DNA from: Loktanella sp.
GTDB taxonomy: Bacteria; Pseudomonadota; Alphaproteobacteria; Rhodobacterales; Rhodobacteraceae
Reading direction: 5' to 3'
Assembly: GCA_017390475.1 (NCBI GenBank)
Contig: JAFPBO010000052.1
Location: 20,689-84,688 of the forward strand
Length of the DNA stretch: 64,000 bases
Program-made: the position numbers and the translations under genes
Notes under the pieces: generated by a model
What the model was told of the DNA's origin: nothing
Seen by the model: only the letters and a program-made list of their open reading frames with translations
The model's database searches: none
Part shown: piece by piece, positions 1 through 7,510 of the stretch
How the letters are laid out: each line of letters starts with the position of its first letter
Position numbering within the stretch: position 1 is the first letter of the stretch

Positions 1-28
1 AATTCGCTGCATAGAACAAGGATTAACC

Positions 29-628
29 ATGCTCGATTCCAAACCATCGCTCGACAACAACGCGATCTCCCAGCTTTTCACCGAGGCCCGCAGCCAGAAC
101 GGATGGCGGGACAAAAAGGTGTCAGACGAAACATTGCACGCGCTTTGGGATATCCTGAAATTCGGTCCGACATCGGCCAATTGTTCGCCGGGCAGGTTCG
201 TGTTCATCACCAGCGATGCGGCAAAGGAAAAGCTGCGCCCTGCACTGTCGGGCGGCAATCTCGACAAGACGATGTCTGCGCCGGTCTGCGCAATCATCGC
301 ATGGGACCCTGCGTTTTATGACAAATTGCCCAAGCTTTTTCCCCATACTGACGCCCGCCCATGGTTCACCGGGTCAGAATCTGTGGCCCATGAAACGGCA
401 TTCCGCAATGGTACGCTGATGGGTGGCTATCTGATGCTGGCCGCACGCGCGCTGGGCCTTGATGTCGGGCCGATGTCGGGCTTTGACGTCGGCATGGTCG
501 AAAATACGTTCCTCCCAGAGCGTGGCTGGAAAGCGAATTTCCTTTGCAACATCGGCTATGGCGACCCTGAAAAGCTGTTCGACCGCCTGCCGCGCCTCGC
601 TTTTGATGAGGCTTGCGCTATCCTCTGA
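29..628 (+). CDS. rutE: Malonic semialdehyde reductase RutE (nitroreductase family)
   Basis: This 199-residue protein is of the FMN-dependent nitroreductase fold, RutE subgroup. RutE is known to reduce malonic semialdehyde to 3-hydroxypropionate in the Rut pathway of pyrimidine catabolism, in the cytoplasm. The N-terminal FMN-contact motif [14 protein letters not shown] lies near residues 47-60, and a helix-glycine segment [18 protein letters not shown] lies near 136-153. The length matches the family (about 195-200). The ATG at 29 is preceded by AAGGA at a normal distance. Other rut genes are not visible; they could lie left of the window. The 3' end overlaps the convergent hydrolase gene by 11 bp. 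Confidence 0.85.
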   Translation: MLDSKPSLDNNAISQLFTEARSQNGWRDKKVSDETLHALWDILKFGPTSANCSPGRFVFITSDAAKEKLRPALSGGNLDKTMSAPVCAIIAWDPAFYDKLPKLFPHTDARPWFTGSESVAHETAFRNGTLMGGYLMLAARALGLDVGPMSGFDVGMVENTFLPERGWKANFLCNIGYGDPEKLFDRLPRLAFDEACAIL

Positions 629-1250
629 TGCCTAATCCAGCGAGGTGTTTAAGCGCTGCCGCCTCGCTGACGACATCGGCATATTTCGCATTCATATCAA
701 ACAGATTTGCCTGATGCGGCGCATCATGTCTGTCCCCGCAGGCATCGGCGACAACGATGGTTCGAAACCCGTGGCTCATTGCATCGACACAGCTGGCACG
801 CACGCAGCCGGATGTGGTCAGCCCCGTCAGCAATATGCTGTCGCAGCCAAGAAAAGTCAGGGTCGACGCCAAAGACGTGCCGAAAAATGCGCTGGGATAC
901 TGTTTTTCCAGGATGATCTCACCGGGTTGCGGTACAAGCCCCTTTGCAAAATCGCCCGTCGTGCGTCCGGGCAGGAACGCTTCCAAAGGTTTCGCTTTCT
1001 CAAAAAAGCGACCCCCTGTCACACCTGCCATATCATAAGTCACCTTTGTCAGGACAATAGGGATATTGGCGGTCTGTGCAGCCCTACGCAGCCGCAAGGC
1101 CGAGGCTAGTGCGCTGTCAATCTGTGCATAGAGCGGGCAGTCTGGATCAAAGTAAGCCTGCGCAAAATCGACAAGTATCAAGCAGGGATGGCGTCCAAAA
1201 CCGACGGAGTTGTTATAGACATGCGCATAATTCTGCTGAAGGTCGGTCAT
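618..1250 (-). CDS. Cysteine hydrolase, isochorismatase / N-carbamoylsarcosine amidase-like
   Basis: A 210-residue isochorismatase-superfamily cysteine hydrolase. The N-terminal pattern [19 protein letters not shown] resembles N-carbamoylsarcosine and maleamate amidohydrolases and supplies the catalytic Asp. A Lys lies in [17 protein letters not shown], and the nucleophilic Cys lies in [18 protein letters not shown], so the Asp-Lys-Cys triad is complete. The frame stays open upstream to 1436, but those residues are Arg/Pro-rich and unlike the family, so the ATG at 1250 is chosen. The natural substrate is unknown; hydrolysis of a C-N amide bond is expected. Neighbouring rutE makes a nitrogen-heterocycle catabolic role plausible, but this is not a clear RutB. 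Confidence 0.8.
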   Translation of the reverse strand: MTDLQQNYAHVYNNSVGFGRHPCLILVDFAQAYFDPDCPLYAQIDSALASALRLRRAAQTANIPIVLTKVTYDMAGVTGGRFFEKAKPLEAFLPGRTTGDFAKGLVPQPGEIILEKQYPSAFFGTSLASTLTFLGCDSILLTGLTTSGCVRASCVDAMSHGFRTIVVADACGDRHDAPHQANLFDMNAKYADVVSEAAALKHLAGLGIRG

Positions 1251-1429
1251 CTGAATCCCACTGTTTTTCCTTCTCTTTAATGTACGGACAAAAGATATGT
1301 TCGCAATAGGATTCATGCGGCGTTTCCGAAGCAATGGCTGCTGGATCCTTACCCAATTAAGCGGGTTCCGCTGCGGCAAGGGTGGTGGCCAATTCCGCAC
1401 TGGCTGTGATGCGCTGCACAAAAGGTCGT

Positions 1430-1897
1430 TTTGCATCAGCCAAGCCGTTGATGATCATGGCAGGCTCCGTCGATGACGTGTCGGATTACGCCGCCATGCG
1501 CCAGATTTTTGAACAGGCCAGCGGGACGACACGGCATCTGCTGACGTTTCAAAATGCTAACCACAACGCCGCCGCCCCGATGCCCGCGCCTTCCGAAAGC
1601 TGGCAAGGCCCTGATGGCGCGGGCGGCACTTCGTTTGATCACTATGCCGATCCCGTCTGGGACAGTTTGCGGATGAACAATATCGCCCAGCATTTTGCCA
1701 CCGCCTTTCTGGACCTGCATTTGAAGGGCGACACCGACAAGGTCGCCTACCTCGATCTTATCCCCGAGGCGGCTGACGGGGTCGTGGCCTTGAACGAGGA
1801 CGGCACAGAACGGCCCGACCATAGCTACTGGCGCGGCTTTGCGCCACGCACTGCCGCCGGTCTCAGCTTTGAGACATTGGCACCAGATACGGAGTAA
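1430..1897 (+). pseudogene. 3' fragment of an alpha/beta hydrolase (dienelactone hydrolase / PAF-acetylhydrolase-like)
   Basis: The reading frame encodes a typical C-terminal half of a secreted or cytoplasmic alpha/beta hydrolase. A strand PLMIMAGSVDDVSDY carries the catalytic Asp region, and a later FQNANHNAAAP carries the catalytic His region. A stop follows at 1895-1897. The nucleophile-elbow half (GxSxG) is absent: upstream sequence between 1251 and 1430 is not homologous-looking and contains stops. This is best read as a 3' remnant left by a deletion. A short in-frame ATG exists at 1382, but expression as a functional enzyme is unlikely. Confidence 0.6.
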
Positions 1898-1950
1898 AGG
1901 ACGCTGCGCAAATTTCGCTATGGTGGCTGCGGCTTGTCGGCACCTTGCTG

Positions 1951-2062
1951 AGAATTCCAGCTTGGCGGTGTCAGCCTTACCGTGAAACACAAAGGTGCAG
2001 ACGGCAGTACCATCCGGATGAAGGCAACTACGGATAAGATCGGCAAGTTATACATCAGTTAA
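1951..2062 (+). pseudogene. Short coding-like tail of an unidentified gene
   Basis: A 36-codon open stretch starting near 1952 and ending in TAA at about 2062 has good coding character (EFQLGGVSLTV ... ATTDKIGKLYIS) but no start codon and no neighbouring domain. It looks like the 3' end of a deleted gene, adding to the scar next to the truncated hydrolase. The family was not recognised. Confidence 0.25.
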
Positions 2063-2107
2063 CTTAACGTGGCAAAAACGATAGCCACGTCAGCGCGGAG
2101 CGTAAAA

Positions 2108-2833
2108 TTACTCGCTACTGAAATAGGATCTGATCTGCCCATCATCGCGTTGAAATAGCACGCATGGGCCCACGGACCCTCGTGGGTCATACGAAAAGCC
2201 CAGTTTGTCCATGGCAACAAAAATGTTTCTCACACCGGACAGACCATAAAGGTGATCATGCAGTTCAAGAAAAACCCGATCTACACCGTTCAGGCATGCC
2301 GCAGAGAGAAGCTCGCGCTCTGCTCCCTCGATATCCATTACGAGTACGTTCACTGCTTTTTCTGAGATAAATTCATCAATATTTGAAGATGTGATTGAAA
2401 TTGTTGTTTCGTATGGCCCTTGGCTTTCTAGCAGTGATGACATCCAGAAATCTTGGCGTATATAAAAAGTATGGTCGGTGGCTTCGCTCGCAGTTAGTAG
2501 CCCATGTTCGAACTTTGTATTTTGAACTCCATTAACTTCAGCGGTTTTTCGCGCCAAGTTGATAACATGTGGATTGGCATCAAATGACCATATTTGTACG
2601 TCTGGTGTCTGAGCCATGACAGTGGTTATTATTCCTAAACCGGAACCTAGCTCAAGAACGCGATCCCCAGGACGCAGAAGCGTACGAACGCTGCGCACCT
2701 CTTTTGCTTCATATTGTCCACTGACTATAGATTCCCAGATAATCGGTGACACGTCAGACTTTGAAATTGGGACGCTGATCCCGTGAATCATAAGCGGTGA
2801 GAATATAGTCTCATCATATTGGGTAGAAGTCAT
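2108..2833 (-). CDS. FkbM-family SAM-dependent methyltransferase
   Basis: A 241-residue methyltransferase. The SAM-binding motif I VLELGSGLGIITTVMA lies near residues 62-77, an acidic strand WSFDANPH follows, and the FkbM hallmark VLVMDIEGAERELL lies near 165-178. FkbM enzymes usually O-methylate glycans or small molecules. The ATG at 2833 has AAGG six bases upstream. It lies 15 bp downstream of the GGDEF-EAL gene on the same strand, so it is probably the third gene of that operon. Base composition is low in G+C: positions 2701-2760 have 25 G+C of 60, against 41 of 60 at 12001-12060 in the arc operon. That suggests acquisition together with its two upstream partners. Confidence 0.8.
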   Translation of the reverse strand: MTSTQYDETIFSPLMIHGISVPISKSDVSPIIWESIVSGQYEAKEVRSVRTLLRPGDRVLELGSGLGIITTVMAQTPDVQIWSFDANPHVINLARKTAEVNGVQNTKFEHGLLTASEATDHTFYIRQDFWMSSLLESQGPYETTISITSSNIDEFISEKAVNVLVMDIEGAERELLSAACLNGVDRVFLELHDHLYGLSGVRNIFVAMDKLGFSYDPRGSVGPCVLFQRDDGQIRSYFSSE

Positions 2834-2848
2834 TGTTGCCTTTCGAGT

Positions 2849-4831
2849 TTATGCTTGAGCCCAGCAGTGGCTATTAAGTTGAGACGACAAAACAGGGTGC
2901 CCAAAAAGGAAGCCTTGCACAGTGTTACAAGATAGCTGCCGAACGATATCATATTGCTCAACAGTCTCAATTCCCTCTATGATAACTTCTTTTTTCAACA
3001 ATGCTGCTAGGTCACTTACGAGTATAAGAAAATCCCGAGCCCTTTGATCCGATGCGATGTCTTTAGCAAATGATCTGTCGAGCTTAATTGTGTCGAACGG
3101 CATATCACGCAAAACTGCTAGCGAAGAATATCCTGTGCCGAAGTCGTCTAGTGCTACAGTGATGCCTGTCTGTCTTAGGCGCTGGATGACTTGAAAAACG
3201 TCGTCCCTCCCTTCCAATAGAACTGACTCTGTAATTTCCAACTCAAGGCGCCTAGGATCAAGACCGGTGGACTCTAGAATTTCATGAACAAGGTCGGGGA
3301 AATTTGGTGCTCGCAGCTGTATTGATGATAGGTTTACTGCGACCTTTGCAAACTGCGGCCAACTAGAGGCTTCTGTGCAAGCCTTCATCAGGACGCTACG
3401 TCCTAGATCATTAATAAGACCAATCTGTTCCGCCAGAGGAATGAACACCAACGGTGGAACAGGCCCTTGCGTAGGATGTTCCCAGCGCGCAAGTGCCTCG
3501 GCACCGCAAACTTGACCCGACTTGGCATCAACTTGAACTTGATAAGCAACGTCGATTGCATTGTCTGCAACTGCAATCCGCAAATCATCCTCTAACATCT
3601 TGAGCTCGTCAAATTCAGTCTGCATGTAGCATTCAAATAGACAAATACTGTCTTTGGTAGACTCTTTTGCGCGATAGAGCGCAATATCTGCCTGTTTCAA
3701 CAACAAATGAGCATTGAATTCAGATTGTGGTGTACTCGTGACGATGCCTATACAACAACCGATCTGTATTGTTCTATCAAAAATTCGATAAGGCGCACTT
3801 AATGTCTCTACTAATTCTTGAGCATAGATTCTACTTTCTTCGGCAGTTTTATCTAGCGCTAGACAGGCAAATTCATCTCCCCCCAATCGGCAGAACGTAT
3901 GCAAATTGTTGCCAAAGAAACGAATTCTCTCTCCTACTTGATAAAGTAAGGCATCACCCACATCGTGTCCCATCTTGTCGTTGACGGCTTTGAACTCATC
4001 AAGGTCGATGAGGATCAAGCTCATCGACGACTTTTGGGTAAGAGCGGACTGTCCGGCTGCCTCAAGTTTCTTCCAGAACAGTGTTCTATTCGGAAGGCCA
4101 GTTAGTGCGTCGTGGTGGGCTGCATGTTCTAGCCTGAAATTCTTCTCGCGAAGCTCTTCTCCCGCTGCATTCAAGTTACTGTTAAGAAGTATACTCTCTT
4201 CTTGCGCATATTTGAGAAGTTTGTTTTGGCGAAGCAAAAGCAGAAGAAGGCCACACCAGCACGAGATCAAAATGACAACAACCAGGCCAAAGGTAGTCTG
4301 CAGCCTTTCAAGTTCTTGAAGGTTGTCTTCTACCAAAATCCAGCTTCTTTGTATGGCTTGTGAAGACAAGCCAGTCATTGGCCCGATCGAGGAGGAAAGC
4401 CGGACGAAGCTTTGATAAAGCTCCTGATCACTTATCGTCTCGAGGCTTCTATCTAGATCCGCTAGAGCACTTTCGAGAGTGCTGAATGGCTGCTGTTGCC
4501 TGTCTAGATTTTCAATGAAAGTCCTTAACGTACCTTCTTTTGAAGATTCCAACCGACTGATTGCTATGTCTAGCCGTAGGCGAATATCTGAACGCGTCGA
4601 CTGCTGGTCATTTAGCAGATAACTCGCTATCGCCACTTCAACACGTAACATTTCCTGCACAGTCTGGCTGAGTGCCCAAGCGTCGTTATGATGAACAACG
4701 TCCCTAAGAACCGCCTGACGCTGGCCTACTGTGATCATAAGTAGAAATGTTGCCGCAATAAAGACGGCAATCAAAAGGTAAAGTATGCGGGTCAAAGATC
4801 TTACCTTATAATTAGTCGTGTTACCTGCCAA
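2849..4831 (-). CDS. Membrane-bound GGDEF-EAL c-di-GMP turnover protein
   Basis: 660 residues. A TM helix (about 14-34) is followed by a helical periplasmic sensor region (about 35-180), a second TM helix (about 180-200), a short coiled stretch, a GGDEF domain and an EAL domain. The cyclase motif RLGGDEF is intact; the RxxD inhibitory site is not present. The EAL domain has GAEALARWEHP, LEITES, DDFGTGYSS, KLD, EGIET and QGFLFG, so phosphodiesterase residues look complete. Either activity or a switch between them is possible. The start is TTG at 4831, overlapping the end of the upstream gene by 31 bp; another TTG lies about 12 codons in. The periplasmic sensor probably works with the secreted molybdopterin-fold protein encoded upstream. 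Confidence 0.85.
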   Translation of the reverse strand: MAGNTTNYKVRSLTRILYLLIAVFIAATFLLMITVGQRQAVLRDVVHHNDAWALSQTVQEMLRVEVAIASYLLNDQQSTRSDIRLRLDIAISRLESSKEGTLRTFIENLDRQQQPFSTLESALADLDRSLETISDQELYQSFVRLSSSIGPMTGLSSQAIQRSWILVEDNLQELERLQTTFGLVVVILISCWCGLLLLLLRQNKLLKYAQEESILLNSNLNAAGEELREKNFRLEHAAHHDALTGLPNRTLFWKKLEAAGQSALTQKSSMSLILIDLDEFKAVNDKMGHDVGDALLYQVGERIRFFGNNLHTFCRLGGDEFACLALDKTAEESRIYAQELVETLSAPYRIFDRTIQIGCCIGIVTSTPQSEFNAHLLLKQADIALYRAKESTKDSICLFECYMQTEFDELKMLEDDLRIAVADNAIDVAYQVQVDAKSGQVCGAEALARWEHPTQGPVPPLVFIPLAEQIGLINDLGRSVLMKACTEASSWPQFAKVAVNLSSIQLRAPNFPDLVHEILESTGLDPRRLELEITESVLLEGRDDVFQVIQRLRQTGITVALDDFGTGYSSLAVLRDMPFDTIKLDRSFAKDIASDQRARDFLILVSDLAALLKKEVIIEGIETVEQYDIVRQLSCNTVQGFLFGHPVLSSQLNSHCWAQA

Positions 4832-5319
4832 GCAGAACGACCATAGTAGGTCTGATTTTTAAGATCACTATTACTGTCGAAGGGGTATATAACAAATATG
4901 GGCCCTTTATCACGAACGCTCATAATTTCACCATTGCGTTTGATCGCGAAAATAAAACCAGTGTCCAATGCGTCTGACAAAGGAATTTCGACCTCGTAGT
5001 CGTTCAATGCGATGGCTCTAATCGTTTCACCTTGCGCTCCAACAAGTCGGAGGAGGTCTGTCGCCAATACTCCCGCAAAGGTCACTTCACCGTCAAACCA
5101 AGGCGTTGTAGTGGTAATATCGACTAGCCCGATTTGTTCGAGCATATTTCGGTCAAATTGAGCTGTATCGCCTTCGTTTGTATTGGCAATATTTCCAGAT
5201 ATAGTCAGAATAACTTCACCAGAAGGAATAGGGAGCGCGTCAGCTGTGACTGCTGTCACTGAAAATAAAATACAGTAACTGACAATTATCACATGCAATA
5301 GTCTGAATGGTTTAAACAT
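4801..5319 (-). CDS. Secreted molybdopterin-binding-fold protein (sulfite-oxidase-like domain), probable periplasmic sensor partner
   Basis: 172 residues with a Sec signal peptide (hydrophobic 8-25, probable cleavage near VTA-DA). The mature part reads as a stand-alone oxidoreductase molybdopterin-binding domain: FDRNMLEQIGLVDITT, then TFAGVLATDLLRLVGA, NDYEVEIPLSDAL, GPIFVIYPFD and a final WQVTRL strand. The only Cys is in the signal peptide, so the mature protein cannot supply the Cys that ligates molybdenum in sulfite oxidases. A redox enzyme is therefore unlikely and ligand binding is more plausible. It overlaps the GGDEF-EAL gene by 31 bp, which suggests translational coupling and a joint sensing role. 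The start is the ATG at 5319. Confidence 0.7.
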   Translation of the reverse strand: MFKPFRLLHVIIVSYCILFSVTAVTADALPIPSGEVILTISGNIANTNEGDTAQFDRNMLEQIGLVDITTTTPWFDGEVTFAGVLATDLLRLVGAQGETIRAIALNDYEVEIPLSDALDTGFIFAIKRNGEIMSVRDKGPIFVIYPFDSNSDLKNQTYYGRSAWQVTRLIIR

Positions 5320-5522
5320 ATCTATAAATTTCCTGCTGTCAGCTACCTCTAGCAGCGCTGTGCAGAGTTAGCTTTTTTGCTTGATGTGGTCTTGTCTTGG
5401 AACTACCGAGGTTCGTTTTGAACTATTGATGCTCCCGTTAAAGAGTTGATGTCAAGCAGCTCAAGCCTAATTTCCTTACGATCAGATAAATGTATCGGAC
5501 AAATTTCTATCAACCTTTCGCG

Positions 5523-6590
5523 TCAACGCACATGGATCAACGAAGCGAACAGTTTGGGGTCGAAGCTCTGCTGTTCAAATGTAGGCCCCTCAGTGAGGAC
5601 AGATACTGCGTCATGAGAGTGTAGCGATTCCTGATGGCTAGCTAGAACGCGGAAGTAACCAACACGTTTATTTGCTTTTAGTGAAGCGCAAAAAGAACGC
5701 GCGGCATCCTCGACAAAGATTGGGTTGGCAGCGTTCAACTCGGCAAAGGCTTGTTCATCCTCCCGCTTGACCATGACCTGCGTTTCGGTTGGGACGGCTG
5801 ACCTGGCCATCTCAATCAGGTCTTCAAACCAAAGCTGTTCGCCAGGCATTTCAAGCGACAGGCGCGCGACAGAACGTTGTGAATGAGGTGTTGCCAGTTG
5901 ACCCCGTGTCCTGCGGGCATGCTCTGAAAGCTCGAGTGAACACGGGCAAGTGGAAGAATAAACGTAGTCCAGATGGATCATCCTCTTGCGCTGGCCTTCC
6001 ACCTCCACCAGCTCCAGGGCAAGATCGTAGTACTGCCAACCCGAAAGACCAGAGCGTAATGAACTGATCCGGGCGGGAAACGAAAACCTCAGTTGAATAC
6101 GTGCATCAAAACTGTCTAAGTCACGTTGATAATCGTCTAGTGCATGCTCAATTACTTTCATAGAAAAGGTGCGTTCAGCATGAACATAGAACGACCTCAT
6201 TATTCGGCTCATGTTGATGCCTTTTCGTTCGGCTGCAAGACTTACGGTTCCGGTGACTGATGTTTCTAGCCCTATCTCTCCGCCGTCTTTAAGGCGGTAT
6301 CGGATTGGAAGTCGAAAGTTCGAGATACCAACATGCTGGATAGTAGTTGGAGCACCTACAATGAGGCTAGTGGGGCCATTTTGCAGGTCAGGAAGAGAGC
6401 CGCGATAGGCGTCATCCACGACAAAATCAGCGGGGTAGGCGGAACTCAACACAGGATATGCAGCTAACACATGAGGAGAATCCAATGCAACAAGGTCGTC
6501 ATCACTCGCTTGATTGGCATAGTCACGCAGGACCTTGATTGCAGCCAGAGCCTGTTCGCGCGTAGGTCGTATTTCAGGGCGTAAATTCAT
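5523..6590 (-). CDS. folE2: GTP cyclohydrolase FolE2 (type IB)
   Basis: A 355-residue FolE2-type GTP cyclohydrolase, making 7,8-dihydroneopterin triphosphate for folate (and possibly queuosine precursor) synthesis in the cytoplasm. Family signs are the N-terminal GISNFRLPIRY region, GINMSRIMRSF, the metal-ligand motif STCPCSLELSEHARR, and a final FRVLASHQESLHSHDAVS segment. FolE2 is less dependent on zinc than FolE and is often kept for metal-limited growth. The frame opens at a GTG at 6620 with another ATG at 6605. The ATG at 6590 is preferred because GGAG lies nine bases upstream. A 13-bp inverted repeat lies 75 bp upstream. Confidence 0.85.
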   Translation of the reverse strand: MNLRPEIRPTREQALAAIKVLRDYANQASDDDLVALDSPHVLAAYPVLSSAYPADFVVDDAYRGSLPDLQNGPTSLIVGAPTTIQHVGISNFRLPIRYRLKDGGEIGLETSVTGTVSLAAERKGINMSRIMRSFYVHAERTFSMKVIEHALDDYQRDLDSFDARIQLRFSFPARISSLRSGLSGWQYYDLALELVEVEGQRKRMIHLDYVYSSTCPCSLELSEHARRTRGQLATPHSQRSVARLSLEMPGEQLWFEDLIEMARSAVPTETQVMVKREDEQAFAELNAANPIFVEDAARSFCASLKANKRVGYFRVLASHQESLHSHDAVSVLTEGPTFEQQSFDPKLFASLIHVR

Positions 6591-6664
6591 TGCTTGTTTC
6601 TCCATCGATAGCTCAGCCACAGCTATCCAACGAATATGCTGCTACTTCAAAACAAATTAGCAAA

Positions 6665-6677
6665 CTATCACTGATAG
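6665..6677. promoter_or_regulatory. Perfect inverted repeat upstream of folE2 (candidate operator)
   Basis: CTATC-ACT-GATAG is a perfect 5-3-5 inverted repeat in the A/T-rich leader about 75 bp before the folE2 start. Metal-sensing repressors such as Zur often control folE2, but this site is shorter than a typical Zur box. The assignment is open. Confidence 0.25.
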
Positions 6678-6737
6678 GCTAGGTGTTTGATCCAATGGTT
6701 TGACGGTGCGATACTTTGTCAGGAATGGAAGAAGGCA

Positions 6738-6959
6738 TTATGTGACAGGGTCGTCATGGGGCTGCCGTATGTCCGGCACCCCACATGCAATCCACACCTT
6801 CGTGCCCGCCTGAAATGAGACAATGCCCGCAGCCTCGGCCCCGGCGTCATCCGGGTGCAGGTCGGGGTGCCTTTTGCGCACCAGCTTGCGATAGGCCTTT
6901 TTGATATCCGCCGAAGGGGCCGATTTGGTCAGGCCAAGCGTCTGATATGGGTCGGTCGT
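6738..6959 (-). pseudogene. J-domain (DnaJ-like) gene with dead start and IS66 Orf2-like tail
   Basis: The minus strand encodes [10 protein letters not shown], then [19 protein letters not shown], a clear J domain with the HPD motif. The expected ATG is ACG at 6957-6959, behind an AAGG ribosome-binding site, consistent with a mutated start. After GAEA, about 40 codons in, the J-domain helix IV is missing. The frame instead continues with [17 protein letters not shown], which resembles the N-terminus of IS66-family Orf2 (TnpB), and stops at 6738. An IS fragment or a deletion has evidently replaced the 3' part. It is not expected to be functional. Confidence 0.6.
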
Positions 6960-7129
6960 CTGTCAACCTTTTCTATGCGGCGGCATTGCCACGCTCAGCA
7001 GATATATTCCATTGTCGGTCCGGCCCTTCATGCACATCAGGGCCCGGCAAGACGCGCAGTGCTAGCGAAGACGATGGTCGCTGGGCCGTCGCCCGGCCTT
7101 GGCCGCGCGTCGATGGAGTGCAAAATGGT

Positions 7130-7334
7130 ATCACCAGACTTGCCAACGGCATCTGCGCCGCCTGTACTTTCGCCGCAGCCCGGCATCGCCGCTTTGCCCG
7201 CGGGGCGTCTATCTGTCATCGTCTGGCCTAAGGCGTGTCTGATCGTGACAGACGGTCTGAACCCCGGCGATGCGTTGATCGTGGATGCGGCACATATCAC
7301 CGACGGACAAACGGTGCGGGTGGCGCAGCCCTGA
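7130..7334 (+). pseudogene. C-terminal fragment of an RND/HlyD-type membrane fusion protein
   Basis: The last 40 or so codons before the TGA at 7332 read LIVTDGLNPGDALIVDAA and TDGQTVRVAQP. This is the typical end of an efflux membrane fusion protein (a 'GL.PGD.V' strand followed by 'DGQ.VRV'). The upstream frame is open but without adaptor-like sequence, and the barrel-sandwich and hairpin parts are absent. It is a deletion remnant. Confidence 0.45.
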
Positions 7335-7341
7335 TGCTCTA

Positions 7342-7505
7342 AGTGCTCAAGATCGTCAGCGGCTATCTGACCGCCAGCACCGAACGCCGAAATCAACCGC
7401 GATGAAGGCACGACTTTCCTGATCTCAACTCATGATAAAAAGATCGCAGGTCCTTGCCGTCGGCAGATTGTGGTGGGCGAAGGCGTGGTGAAGGGTGACT
7501 GGTTG
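7342..7505 (+). pseudogene. Internally deleted ABC transporter ATPase remnant (MacB/LolD-like)
   Basis: A first piece (about 7345-7380) reads LKIVSGYLTAS, as just after a Walker A helix. A second piece (about 7384-7500) reads EINRDEGTTFLISTHD followed by CRRQIVVGEGVV, the H-loop end of a MacB/LolD-type ATPase. The Walker A, signature and Walker B parts are gone. Its position directly after an RND-adaptor remnant suggests a former macA-macB-like operon. Confidence 0.45.
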
Positions 7506-7510
7506 CGGGC

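Noticed and set aside
735-780. A GGTTCGAAACCC-like stretch resembling a tRNA T-arm
   Set aside because: It lies inside the cysteine hydrolase gene, and no acceptor, D-arm or anticodon arm can be built around it.
6855-7334. A 159-codon open frame on the plus strand
   Set aside because: Most of it is an antisense or random frame over the J-domain remnant; only the last 40 or so codons have adaptor-protein character, and these are reported as a pseudogene fragment.
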